Below are positions 1-10,052 of a stretch of 19,963 nucleotides of DNA, piece by piece (within the stretch, counting starts at the first letter, position 1; every line of letters begins with the position of its first letter). The notes beneath the pieces were generated by a model. The model searched no databases. It saw only the letters and a list, made by a program, of their open reading frames with translations, and had not been told where the DNA came from. Made by a program: the position numbers and the translations under genes. This DNA comes from Egaibacter sp046050465 (lineage in GTDB: Bacteria; Pseudomonadota; Gammaproteobacteria; Burkholderiales; Burkholderiaceae_C), in contig JBJOPS010000034.1 in the NCBI GenBank assembly GCA_046050465.1, positions 1-19,963 on the forward strand. Reading direction: 5' to 3'.

Positions 1-272
1 CGGGCGTGGACTGGCATGTGGCCATGCGCCCGGCAAAGCGCAAAGCTCAGAAGCACATGCCCTGGGCAGCAGTGGCCGAACAGGTTGAAAAGCTCAAAGC
101 CAGCGTGCGGGCCAAGGTGGAACATCCGTTCAGAGTCATCAAACGTCAGTTCGGTCACACCAAAGTGCGCTATCGTGGGCTTAAGAAAAACACTGCGCAA
201 CTCATCACCCTGTTTGCGCTCTCCAATATTTGGATGGCTAGAAGCAGGTTTTTGCAGAGGGCGCAGGCATGA
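1..272 (+). pseudogene. IS5-family transposase, C-terminal part (cut by window start)
   Basis: The reading frame is open from base 3, the first full codon, and ends at TGA 270-272, so the start lies outside the window. The visible ~90 residues match the C-terminal end of IS5-family DDE transposases. The segment VRAKVEHPFRVIKRQFG carries the R-(3)-E-(6)-K part of the family's Y-(2)-R-(3)-E-(6)-K signature and so the last catalytic Glu; the Tyr position is Ala here. The conserved stretch VRYRGLKKNTAQL follows. Whether the element is intact cannot be judged from this window. Confidence 0.85.
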
Positions 273-370
273 GTGCGGCTGCAAACGGCCAAAGGGTCGC
301 AATTCAGGCGAAAAGCCTCCGGATTCAGCCAAAACTGGATGCAGTTGGCGCTGGAGTTTCGGCAGGCGGG

Positions 371-396
371 ACATATTCGTTTATGCACCATTCTCA
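371..396. repeat. Candidate right end of the IS5-type element
   Basis: About 100 bp after the transposase stop, the strand reading inward begins GAGAATGGTGCATAAACG, which has the look of an IS terminal repeat. The left end is outside the window, so the inverted repeat and target duplication cannot be confirmed. The cyclase stop codon (394-396) falls on this putative boundary. Confidence 0.3.
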
Positions 397-2244
397 AACT
401 GACTTTTGGACATGATCCCTTGCAGCCGTCACGACTTCAAAACTATTAACCGGTCCGGAAAAGCCCTTTAAATCCAGTGCCCCCACACTTTGAATCTGCA
501 CGGCTTGACGGACGGCGTCAGCGACCACTTGTGACACCAGGATCTGGCCGGCTTTGGCCTCCGCGCACAGGCGCGCGGCAAGATTGGTAACATTGCCGAT
601 AGCCGCGTAGTCGCGGCGGCCCTCAAAGCCAATCGCACCGATGGTTGCAACACCCTGGGCAATGCCAATACCCATGGACAGGCTATAGCCTCGTTGCCGC
701 CAAGCAAGCTCGAGTGTTTGAAAACGACTGTGCATTTCCAGTGCCATGCGTATGCCTTTGACCGCCGGATCAGAAATTTCTACCGGATCATTGAGAAAAA
801 TCATCATTCCATCCCCGGCAAATCGCTCCAGTGTGGCCTCGTGATTGATGATTAGCTCACCCATCGCTGCATGGAATTCACCCAAAATGCGCATGACTTC
901 ATCCGCCCCATGTTTTTGCGTGAAAGCCGTATAGCCACGCAAGTCAAGAAACAACACCACGATTTCCCGATGGTGCGGGCGATACAGATCTTCACTCGAG
1001 GCATACAACAACTGATCTGCGACCGCTGGAGAGAAAAAACGTCGCAACCGTTCAAGCCGTTGCCCATGAACAAGGCGCTCAGACAAAGCCAAAGACAACA
1101 TGATGGCGTCAAGCAGCATGCCGAAGTCCACAGCCCTGAACGTCGCAAATGAATAGGGCAAGATTCCCATAACTGTCAGCGCAGTGCAAGACGAGCCGAT
1201 CAGCCCTGCAACCGAACCACTCAAATAATAGATGGCAGCGGTGTTGCGTTTGCGCATGGACAGCAGCCCCAGCGTCAACGCGCTCACAGCATATATAACA
1301 ACCCACAAAATCGAAGCAATGACGTGCGCGCGATAACCTCCCCATACTGCGGTGAAAACAAAAGTTATCCCCATCACATACAACAATCGCCATGTCCAGA
1401 TATAAGCGACTGGTTGTTTATTTTTGAGATCCAAAAACCTCAAAGAGAAGATCAGCCCCGCAAAACAATAAAGATAAATGGTTACAGAGTTTGGCCAAAC
1501 AGCAAGCTCGGGTGCATCAGGAAACACCCATCGGAAGGCGTGCCCGTTGTAGGTCGCATGCATAGCCAGAAAAGCGAGCAGCAAGCCACAATAGGCACGA
1601 TACGTCTTCTCGCGGGAAGACAGATAGAGCACCCAATTAAACAAAAACAGTGACAACAATCCGCCGTAGAGCAACCCGAAGTACAAAAACTCGCTGGCCG
1701 AAAAATCTTTAAAGGCTGTCGGTTCCAGCAGGCTCATGGCGACAAAGTAAGGGCCTCGTGTCTGGACTCGTACAAGCAACCTGCTTTCACCCGGAGGCAA
1801 GTCCAAGGCGACATTCACCAGGCGATGCAATTCATTTCGTCGGGTAAACGGGTGTGCCTTGCCCCCAACGAATGTCTGCACCACACCTTGCGCATCTGTC
1901 AAGGTCAGCTGAACCTCGTCCAGCCACGCAGGATCAACTACCAAGACGCGCCTCAATGGGGTAGCTTGTTTGTTATGCAATGGCACAAAAAACCAGTACG
2001 TTGCAGACGTAAAGTTGGTGCTGAATACCTCACTGTCGAATTTGGTCGGGTTTACCAAATTGATTGTGCTCATCACCTCCTGTGCGGTCATGCTTGCGCG
2101 CTCGTCCTTGAGAATGGACGCCCATGGAACCAGCGCGACCTCATCGACAGTCACGTCAACTCCCCGTGCAAATATCTGGGAGCTACATAGCGTCAACAAA
2201 CCGGCAACCAGTAAGCCCCATCGCATGGATGCAATCCAGCTCAT
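394..2244 (-). CDS. 7TM receptor-like (7TMR-DISM) class III nucleotide cyclase
   Basis: Membrane receptor with a class III adenylate/guanylate cyclase output domain, 616 residues. From the ATG at 2244 there is a signal peptide (about residues 1-26), then a periplasmic 7TMR-DISM-extracellular-2-like domain (about 30-165), seven hydrophobic helices (about 180-375) and a cytoplasmic catalytic domain. Metal-binding Asp residues are visible in FLDLRGYT and ERFAGDG, and the NxxxR transition-state motif in IGNVTNLAARL. The usual purine-selecting Lys (KFxGD) is Arg here, and the Thr/Asp before IG is Ala, so ATP versus GTP preference cannot be called. A longer frame opens with TTG at 2286 but overlaps the upstream gene and spoils the signal peptide. 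The ATG lies 11 bp after the lipoxygenase-like stop, suggesting co-transcription. The last residues meet a possible IS end. Confidence 0.88.
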   Translation of the reverse strand: MSWIASMRWGLLVAGLLTLCSSQIFARGVDVTVDEVALVPWASILKDERASMTAQEVMSTINLVNPTKFDSEVFSTNFTSATYWFFVPLHNKQATPLRRVLVVDPAWLDEVQLTLTDAQGVVQTFVGGKAHPFTRRNELHRLVNVALDLPPGESRLLVRVQTRGPYFVAMSLLEPTAFKDFSASEFLYFGLLYGGLLSLFLFNWVLYLSSREKTYRAYCGLLLAFLAMHATYNGHAFRWVFPDAPELAVWPNSVTIYLYCFAGLIFSLRFLDLKNKQPVAYIWTWRLLYVMGITFVFTAVWGGYRAHVIASILWVVIYAVSALTLGLLSMRKRNTAAIYYLSGSVAGLIGSSCTALTVMGILPYSFATFRAVDFGMLLDAIMLSLALSERLVHGQRLERLRRFFSPAVADQLLYASSEDLYRPHHREIVVLFLDLRGYTAFTQKHGADEVMRILGEFHAAMGELIINHEATLERFAGDGMMIFLNDPVEISDPAVKGIRMALEMHSRFQTLELAWRQRGYSLSMGIGIAQGVATIGAIGFEGRRDYAAIGNVTNLAARLCAEAKAGQILVSQVVADAVRQAVQIQSVGALDLKGFSGPVNSFEVVTAARDHVQKSV

Positions 2245-2255
2245 GGGCTCACGAA

Positions 2256-3764
2256 TCAAAATTGAATGCTGGCTGGAATGGTCCAAACCAAAGACAAGGG
2301 ATCGCTACTCTCTGGCTCCAGTCGCATGAATGTTGGCATCATCGCGCGGACATCCGCGTCGGCGATGCTGAGATTGGCATGAAAATCGACAACTGCTTTT
2401 TGGAGAGCGGGTTCCTTGAAGGCATAGGTTGTATCGATCAGGTTGGGAGGGAGAGTCACTACCTTGAAAAAAATTGCATTTGCCAATTCAGCCCGAATCA
2501 TGTCATCCAGATTGGCGACATCACCCACTTTGAGCACTTCAGCACCCTCATTGACGTTGTCAGGAGGTGGCCTGCGAATGCGAAGAAACTTATCTTTAAG
2601 CTCAATGTCATAGGCAAAACTGTAGTGATCGGCCCCGTGCGCAACCGTTACATCCCAGAGATAAATAGCAATCGCCCTGGCCAGGTTATCCGATTCAAAA
2701 ATCTTCTCACCATCGGGGAAGCCCTGCACGTTGACGCTGCAATAGTCCGCCCATCGTTTGACATAGGGGTCGGTTAAAGGAATGACATTGGCAATCTGTT
2801 TCGCAAAAACAAGAAATGCCTTGAAGTACTGCTGCAGACACTTGCCGTAGCGGGTGTTCGTGTCCATCCAGGGCTTCATGTAGTCGTAAGGTGGATAGGC
2901 ATCGAGGCCTTTGTAGCCCGCGTAACCTACCCCAAACAGCTGCTTCAGGTTATATCCTTTGCCCGTCAACGGATCATAGGGCGTCTCAGGTGGGTTATCG
3001 TTGACGATAGAACCCTTGCCCTCGAGCACCTCGTTGTCCAGGGTCAGCGTGTAGGTGGTATGAGGGAACAATGCTTGAAACAGCGGGTGAATTTGCGGAA
3101 CAGCGGTTTTGGTAATGGCATTCACTGAATCCATCGGGAAGTGCAGGGCTGGATGAACGACAAACAGGGCGTGATAAGCAGCCCCTTGACAGGCATACAC
3201 CTTGGCAAGATTCCATGCCTTGTCAGCAGGCCGAACCACCAAGTCTTCTTTTCTTGTAGTTGTTTTCAAGAAAGTAATACTGACGCAAATAAAGGCACCG
3301 CTTTGCAGCATGAATCTGCAAACAACCGGTGCGCAATAGGTCTGTGGCAGAGGATCGATCAACTCCATGGCCGTAAAGTTACTCAGCCAATAGGGAGAGC
3401 CATTAGCCTCACAACGCAGATAACGCGCGTAAACCGTCTGCGTCATCAGCTGCACAAACTCAGGGTCGGTTGGCAGCGCACGCGTCAAATCGGCTTGCGC
3501 TTGACCAGGAGCAAGAAATTTTTCAACTGCGTAGGCTCCTGCAAGTCGGGTACCAATCATTTCCCACCAGGTGGTGTACTCCGAGGTTGGGATGCTCAGC
3601 ACCTCTGGGGGGCGTTCTATCGGGTAAGCAGGTGCGGGCTGGGGCCAGGGGCCCTTGCGCTCATAGAGAAACTGATCCGGGGGCAAATTGGGGTCAGCCC
3701 AGGGGGGTTGAACCTGAGGCGCTGCTGACGCTGCGGACATTAGGGGATGAATCTGGTTCGACAT
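2256..3764 (-). CDS. Divergent lipoxygenase-family protein
   Basis: 502 residues resembling the catalytic domain of lipoxygenases (non-heme iron dioxygenases of polyunsaturated fatty acids), with no N-terminal PLAT domain. Family marks are the central helix with H198, H204 and H208, then PQIHPLFQALFPHTTYTL (about 223-240), and the second ligand helix AHGADHYSFAY with H376-x3-H380. It departs from canon in two ways. The first His pair is H-x5-H instead of H-x4-H, with Val203 where the second ligand would align. The chain ends PASIQF, with Phe in place of the Ile whose carboxylate normally binds iron. No signal peptide is seen. The start ATG lacks a clear ribosome site. It lies 83 bp downstream of the LytTR regulator and just before the receptor cyclase. 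Family membership is likely; activity and substrate are open. Confidence 0.78.
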   Translation of the reverse strand: MSNQIHPLMSAASAAPQVQPPWADPNLPPDQFLYERKGPWPQPAPAYPIERPPEVLSIPTSEYTTWWEMIGTRLAGAYAVEKFLAPGQAQADLTRALPTDPEFVQLMTQTVYARYLRCEANGSPYWLSNFTAMELIDPLPQTYCAPVVCRFMLQSGAFICVSITFLKTTTRKEDLVVRPADKAWNLAKVYACQGAAYHALFVVHPALHFPMDSVNAITKTAVPQIHPLFQALFPHTTYTLTLDNEVLEGKGSIVNDNPPETPYDPLTGKGYNLKQLFGVGYAGYKGLDAYPPYDYMKPWMDTNTRYGKCLQQYFKAFLVFAKQIANVIPLTDPYVKRWADYCSVNVQGFPDGEKIFESDNLARAIAIYLWDVTVAHGADHYSFAYDIELKDKFLRIRRPPPDNVNEGAEVLKVGDVANLDDMIRAELANAIFFKVVTLPPNLIDTTYAFKEPALQKAVVDFHANLSIADADVRAMMPTFMRLEPESSDPLSLVWTIPASIQF

Positions 3765-3847
3765 TTCGGGATAAGACTTTCAAGCAATAAGTCAAAGTGT
3801 GGAGTATGGCACTGAGATACCAGCAAAAGATTAGCCGCACACTCCAT

Positions 3848-4588
3848 TTACTCGGCAAGCACATCCCGCACGGCAGCCAGCTGCCGCCGCGACACGGCCA
3901 ACGGCTCATCAATACCGTTCAGGCGCAGAGCCCATCCATCGCCTTCTTCCGGATCGTAGTTCTTTTCCAGTGCGCGCACTGCACGCCGAGCCACCAGCGC
4001 GTTGCGGTGAATGCGTAGAAACTCGGGGGCATATTTTTCTTCCAACTCACTCAACGAGCCATCCAGAATATAACTTTTGGCAGTCGTGCGCACGGTAATG
4101 TATTTCAACTCAGCCTTGAGATAAAGCACTTCACTGATCGGTATGCGCTCCGTACGGTTGCGCTCTTGAATGATCAGCACATCATCCTGAACTTCGGCTT
4201 GCAGCCCCTGTGTGGTAGCCATCATGCGTTGGGCTTTTTGCAAAGCCACCTGAAGACGCTCCAGACGAACAGGCTTTGTCAGATAATCTACCGCCTCCAG
4301 TTCAAACGCGCTCACAGCATGCTCAACGTGGGCCGTGACAAATACCACGACCGGTCGGGCGATCAGTGTACGCATGGTTTGCGCCAGTGCCAAGCCATCA
4401 GCACCGGGCATATGAATGTCCAGTAGTGCCACATCAAAAGACTGGCGTCTAAGCAACTCCACCGCTTCGGTTGCATTACAGGCCTCCCCAGCAACACGCA
4501 CACCGGGCTCCTTGCACTCCCCCAGCAGCGTCCGCAGACGCGAGCGGGCTAGCGCTTCATCATCCACAATCAATGCCATCAACGTCAT
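3848..4588 (-). CDS. algR: LytTR-family response regulator (AlgR-like)
   Basis: 246 residues. The N-terminal receiver domain has the acidic pair D9/D10, phospho-acceptor D57 in LLDIHMPG, T85 and K105 (YLTKP). The C-terminal LytTR DNA-binding domain (about 140-240) has the typical VLYLKAELKYITVRT and FLRIHRNALV segments. Its ATG overlaps the stop of the upstream sensor kinase by 4 bp (ATGA), so the two are translationally coupled as a two-component system. AlgR of Pseudomonas controls alginate and type IV pili; the targets here are not known. The neighbouring lipoxygenase and cyclase genes on the same strand are candidates for the same operon or regulon. Confidence 0.9.
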   Translation of the reverse strand: MTLMALIVDDEALARSRLRTLLGECKEPGVRVAGEACNATEAVELLRRQSFDVALLDIHMPGADGLALAQTMRTLIARPVVVFVTAHVEHAVSAFELEAVDYLTKPVRLERLQVALQKAQRMMATTQGLQAEVQDDVLIIQERNRTERIPISEVLYLKAELKYITVRTTAKSYILDGSLSELEEKYAPEFLRIHRNALVARRAVRALEKNYDPEEGDGWALRLNGIDEPLAVSRRQLAAVRDVLAE

Positions 4589-5631
4589 AAGGGCACCTCT
4601 ATTCGAGCCTGAAACATACCACCTTTCAAAGCGCTCTGGAACTGTCCTTGCACATCATGCAGCAAGCTTAGGCGGTCTCGCACGTTGTTCAACGCAACTC
4701 CCGCCCCACGCGAACTGCGTATTCCCTGAACAGGAGACACGGAATTGGTCACCTTGATTACAACTGTAGAACTGCGTCGCTGTGTCGTGATTTTGATAAG
4801 TGCACCAGTCGCACTAGGTTCGACACCATGTTTAACTGCATTCTCCACCAGCGGCTGCAACAGCAGGGGAGGCAACCGAGCTTTGTCCGCCTTGTGATCA
4901 AGTACCCACTCCACCTGTAGCCGTTCGCCAAAGCGCACCTGTTCAATAGCCAGGTAACGCTGCGCGAGTAAAATCTCGTCCCCCAGCGTCACCGACTCAC
5001 TCTGCTCTATCAAGGCATGACGGAATAAATCACTCAGATCTTCCAGCAAAGTTTCCGCCTTGGCCGGCTCCGCACGTACCAATGCAATGGCACTATTAAG
5101 CGTGTTGAACAGGAAATGGGGGCGGATGCGGCTTTGTAATTCGGAAAGGCGCGCATGAGTGGCTGCAGGAATAATCCCTCTGGCCCGCAATACCAGTGCC
5201 GCCACCAGAGCAGCCGATAACAGTGCGCCGGAAAATGCACTGGCCACCCATGATGTGTTGTCCACTAGTCCAACCCAGGCCAGCAATCCACAACCGTAGA
5301 GCCCTGACAACGCACCAAGAATCACGCCCACTCCATATTGCACTGCCGTAGGAACACGTGCCAATACCCGTTTGAGGCTACAGGCCACTACCAGCCAAAT
5401 CAGTGTCGATGGCAAAGCACCCCCGGTAAAAAGCGACACCCGGGTAACCCACATAGCCAGTGAACCCGAGCCAAACATGGCCCCCACTGCGACTACCACT
5501 TCCACAAATAACACCGCACGCAGCACTACACCGACGTGGCAGGCGTCAAAAACCAATACCGGCGCCTTCACAGCCGTAGCCTGTGAAGATCCCAACTCTG
5601 CAAATGCCGATAAAATTTTCGAGTCTTGCAT
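4585..5631 (-). CDS. algZ: LytS/AlgZ-type membrane sensor histidine kinase
   Basis: 348 residues. Several hydrophobic helices fill about residues 30-150, followed by a His_kinase-type domain with H172 in RPHFLFNTLN. A HATPase domain has the N-box LLLQPLVENAVKHG and a glycine-rich RGAGVALNNV segment. There is no long extracytoplasmic loop, so the sensing part is probably within the membrane. It overlaps the LytTR regulator gene by 4 bp. The gene is divergent from argH; a CATAAT at 5670-5675 on this strand could be its -10 box, but no good -35 was found. A strong ribosome site is not visible before the ATG. Confidence 0.88.
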   Translation of the reverse strand: MQDSKILSAFAELGSSQATAVKAPVLVFDACHVGVVLRAVLFVEVVVAVGAMFGSGSLAMWVTRVSLFTGGALPSTLIWLVVACSLKRVLARVPTAVQYGVGVILGALSGLYGCGLLAWVGLVDNTSWVASAFSGALLSAALVAALVLRARGIIPAATHARLSELQSRIRPHFLFNTLNSAIALVRAEPAKAETLLEDLSDLFRHALIEQSESVTLGDEILLAQRYLAIEQVRFGERLQVEWVLDHKADKARLPPLLLQPLVENAVKHGVEPSATGALIKITTQRRSSTVVIKVTNSVSPVQGIRSSRGAGVALNNVRDRLSLLHDVQGQFQSALKGGMFQARIEVPL

Positions 5632-5753
5632 GGGGTCAATCGTAGATCAAACCATGGGAATGGCGCCCGATTATGGGCGATCTGCCCGGTATTCATTGAA
5701 TAATCAGGGGTTGTGGCCGTCTATTGCTTTTCATTTCACCCGCACCGCACGTC

Positions 5754-7205
<1,452 letters not shown>

Positions 7206-7267
7206 TTAGCTTGACCCGTATTTAAACAGCCATCAACACACACACCCGCTAGGCTGGTGGCAAACCC

Positions 7268-7274
7268 AAGGAGA
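7268..7274 (+). promoter_or_regulatory. Ribosome binding site fixing the GTG start of the hydroxy-acid dehydrogenase
   Basis: AAGGAGA lies about 7 bases before GTG 7281, a near-ideal Shine-Dalgarno. It favours this start over the in-frame GTG at 7257, which lies upstream of the site. Confidence 0.75.
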
Positions 7275-7280
7275 CAAGAA

Positions 7281-8432
7281 GTGCCAGTGATTACCAACAT
7301 TGAAGACCTGCGTGTTCTTGCTCAAAAGCGCGTTCCCCGTATGTTCTATGACTATGCCGATTCTGGCGCCTGGACCGAGAGTACCTACCGGGCCAACAGC
7401 GAAGACTTTCAGAAAATCAAGCTACGCCAACGCGTGGCTGTGAACATGGAAAATCGGAGCACTGCAACGCAAATGGTCGGCATGGACGTGAAGATGCCGG
7501 TAGCCATTGCACCTGTCGGATTAACTGGCATGCAGCATGCTGATGGCGAAATTAAGGCAGCCCGGGCTGCCGAAAAATTTGGCATTCCATTCATCCTGTC
7601 CACAATGAGTATTTGCTCTATCGAGGACGTTGCGGCCAACACCCGGGCGCCATTCTGGTTTCAACTCTACATGATGCGGGATCGGGACGCCATGGTAGCG
7701 ATGATCGAGCGCGCCCGCACTGCACGGTGCAACGCCTTGGTGCTAACACTGGACCTTCAGGTCATCGGGCAGCGCCACAAAGATTTGAAAAACGGCTTGA
7801 CTGCGCCACCCAAACCAACCATAGCCAACATCATTAATCTGATGACCAAACCGCGCTGGTGCCTGGGCATGGCAGGTACGAAACGGCGAAGCTTTGGCAA
7901 CCTGGTTGGACATGTCAAAGGAGTAAGCGACATGCGCTCTCTGTCGGCCTGGACAAACGAGCAGTTTGATCCACGTCTGTCATGGGCAGATGTAGCCTGG
8001 GTGAAGGAAAAATGGGGCGGCAAGCTCATTCTCAAGGGGATCCAGGACGTGGAAGATGCGAAACTGGCTGTGCAATCCGGCGCCAATGCCATCGTTGTCA
8101 GCAACCACGGCGGTCGTCAGCTCGATGGGGCGCAGTCCAGTATTGAAGCATTACCAGCTATTGTGCGGGCCGTCGGCTCACACACGGAGGTCTGGATGGA
8201 TGGTGGCATCCGCTCTGGCCAGGATGTGCTCAAGGCCTGGGCACTGGGTGCCAAAGGCACACTGATTGGACGCGCTATGGTGTATGGTCTTGGCGCTATG
8301 GGTGAGGCCGGTGTTGCCAAAGCACTGCAGATTATCCATAAGGAACTTGATGTGACCATGGCATTTTGCGGTCACACCCGGCTCACCGGCGTCGACAAGA
8401 GTATCTTGCTGCCAGGCACGTATCCGACCTGA
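7281..8432 (+). CDS. FMN-dependent alpha-hydroxy-acid dehydrogenase (LldD-like)
   Basis: 383 residues spanning one TIM-barrel FMN_dh domain. The family oxidises L-2-hydroxy acids (lactate, glycolate, mandelate) to 2-oxo acids, often feeding the quinone pool. Visible marks are FYDYADSGA with the substrate Tyr near residue 25, QLYMM, and TLDLQVIGQRHKDLKNG. The active-site SNHGGRQLDG has H276 and R279, and DGGIRSG plus IGRA form the phosphate-binding end. The GTG start is supported by the strong AAGGAGA site. L-lactate is the most likely substrate from family frequency, but no lactate permease or LldR regulator is nearby, so substrate and symbol are left open. Confidence 0.9.
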   Translation: MPVITNIEDLRVLAQKRVPRMFYDYADSGAWTESTYRANSEDFQKIKLRQRVAVNMENRSTATQMVGMDVKMPVAIAPVGLTGMQHADGEIKAARAAEKFGIPFILSTMSICSIEDVAANTRAPFWFQLYMMRDRDAMVAMIERARTARCNALVLTLDLQVIGQRHKDLKNGLTAPPKPTIANIINLMTKPRWCLGMAGTKRRSFGNLVGHVKGVSDMRSLSAWTNEQFDPRLSWADVAWVKEKWGGKLILKGIQDVEDAKLAVQSGANAIVVSNHGGRQLDGAQSSIEALPAIVRAVGSHTEVWMDGGIRSGQDVLKAWALGAKGTLIGRAMVYGLGAMGEAGVAKALQIIHKELDVTMAFCGHTRLTGVDKSILLPGTYPT

Positions 8433-8534
8433 CCGATTACGCTCATTCTCAAAAATCGCCCAAGGCAGAATGATGCACAGATCTCTACCCATATCCAGAG
8501 GCACGCCGGTTCCAAAAACTCGCTGAAATCACCG

Positions 8535-9779
8535 TTGCTACCCATACGCCGTATCGCTCACCTCGACATGGACGCGTTTTACGCGTCAGTCGAGTTGCTG
8601 CGTTACCCGCAACTCAAAGGGCTGCCAGTGGTAATCGGTGGCGGGCGGCGCAATATCCAGGCTGCGCTCGAAAAAATCCGGCTGGAGCAGCCAGAAGAAG
8701 AATGGGCCGAAGCCAGCGAGCGCGCGGCCCTGCGACATATCCCCATCGCCGAATTTGCCCGACTGGAAAATTACGTAGGCCGTGGCGTGATCACCACCGC
8801 TACCTACGCAGCGCGCCAGTTTGGTGTGGGATCTGCCATGGGTTTGATGAAAGCCGCCAAGCTGTGCCCACAGGCTATTTTGCTACCCGTGGACTTTGAT
8901 GAATACCGCAAATATTCACGCCTGTTCAAAACTACCATTCTCGATATTGCACCGGTTATGGAAGACCGTGGCGTGGACGAGGTCTATATCGATTTCACCG
9001 AGGTACCCGGTGGCCAGCGTGAAGGCGGGCGCGTGCTGGCGCGTCTGATCCAGAAAAGCATTCTGGATGCCACTGGCCTTACCTGCTCGGTTGGCGTGGC
9101 ACCCAACAAGCTGGTTGCCAAGATGGCCAGTGAGTTCAACAAGCCCAATGGCATTTCCATTGTGCAAGAGGGAGACCTGCAGGACAAAATCTGGCCGCTG
9201 GCCTGCCGAAAGATCAACGGCATCGGCCCCAAGGCCGATGAAAAGCTGAAATCTTTCGGCATTCACACCATTGGCGAGCTGGCGGCTCGGGAAGAGCAAT
9301 GGCTGATGGATCATTTTGGCAAAAGCACCGGCAGCTGGATGCACCACGCGTCATGGGGGCGTGACGACCGGCCGGTAGTGACTGAGAGCGAGCCCGTTTC
9401 CATCAGTCGCGAAACCACATTTGACCGGGACCTGCATGCCGTGCGCGACAAAGCCGAGCTGGGTGCTGTCTTCACGCGGCTGTGTGAGCAGCTTGCCGCC
9501 GACCTGCAACGCAAAGGCTACGTGGGCAAGACCATCGGCATCAAGCTGCGGTATGACGACTTCAAGGGTGTGACACGCGACCAGACGCTGGATAGCTACA
9601 CGGCAGACGCCAAAACCATCCGCCACACCGCAGGGCTATGCCTCAAGCGCGTACCGTTGAAGCAACGCCTGCGTTTGCTAGGGGTACGGGTGGGAAATCT
9701 TGAGAAGACATCTTTGACCACTGTGCAGTCTGGGCGGGTTGCTATTGAGTCAGGATTGTTTACAACGCAACTCTTCTGA
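8535..9779 (+). CDS. dinB: DNA polymerase IV (Y-family translesion polymerase)
   Basis: Error-prone lesion-bypass polymerase, 414 residues. The palm residues are visible: D11 in HLDMDAFYASVE and D148/E149 in GVDEVYID. The steric-gate FYASVE region, the thumb KINGIGPKADEKL and a little-finger domain follow. Compared with E. coli DinB there is an insertion of about 45 residues (about 38-84) between VVIGGG and GVITTATYAARQFG. The frame has no ATG before the catalytic HLDMD motif, so TTG 8535 is the only usual start codon available, without a good ribosome site. The C-terminus ends TTQLF, which might serve as a minimal clamp-binding motif. No LexA box was recognised upstream. Confidence 0.93.
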   Translation: MLPIRRIAHLDMDAFYASVELLRYPQLKGLPVVIGGGRRNIQAALEKIRLEQPEEEWAEASERAALRHIPIAEFARLENYVGRGVITTATYAARQFGVGSAMGLMKAAKLCPQAILLPVDFDEYRKYSRLFKTTILDIAPVMEDRGVDEVYIDFTEVPGGQREGGRVLARLIQKSILDATGLTCSVGVAPNKLVAKMASEFNKPNGISIVQEGDLQDKIWPLACRKINGIGPKADEKLKSFGIHTIGELAAREEQWLMDHFGKSTGSWMHHASWGRDDRPVVTESEPVSISRETTFDRDLHAVRDKAELGAVFTRLCEQLAADLQRKGYVGKTIGIKLRYDDFKGVTRDQTLDSYTADAKTIRHTAGLCLKRVPLKQRLRLLGVRVGNLEKTSLTTVQSGRVAIESGLFTTQLF

Positions 9780-10052
9780 ACTGACACCCAGTCGCCACCC
9801 TCTATCGATTTGCCGTCGATGTAGGTCGGTGCCGATGCCATTTAATTCATCCCTGTGGGCGTGGTCGGTGTCTGCACCGGGTTGCTCAAGCTGATTCGCG
9901 GTTGCCGCATAGCGTGCGCTCCGAAGAAGTGGTTAAGACAATCAGTGGCCAACCAAATCCAACTGCCCGCGAGTGCGCAGGCAACGCGGTGCGGATACCC
10001 GCCACGCCTGCAAGCACGGCGGCGAGAAGCTGGACTCCAGCCCCAACGCAGA
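9780..10052. other. Intergenic stretch with no recognised gene
   Basis: About 270 bp between the convergent dinB and ridA-like genes. Short open frames exist on both strands but none has a recognisable domain or ribosome site. No U-tailed terminator hairpin was found. It may be a decayed gene. Confidence 0.5.

Noticed and set aside
3790..3847. Hairpin TGGAGTGTG/CATACTCCA between the LytTR regulator and the lipoxygenase-like gene, considered as a terminator
   Set aside because: The loop is about 28 nt and there is no T-run, so it does not justify splitting the two genes into separate transcripts.
10031..10043. Short palindrome GCTGGACTCCAGC downstream of the ridA-like gene
   Set aside because: The centre is a single base, so the usable stem is only four pairs, and no T-run follows.
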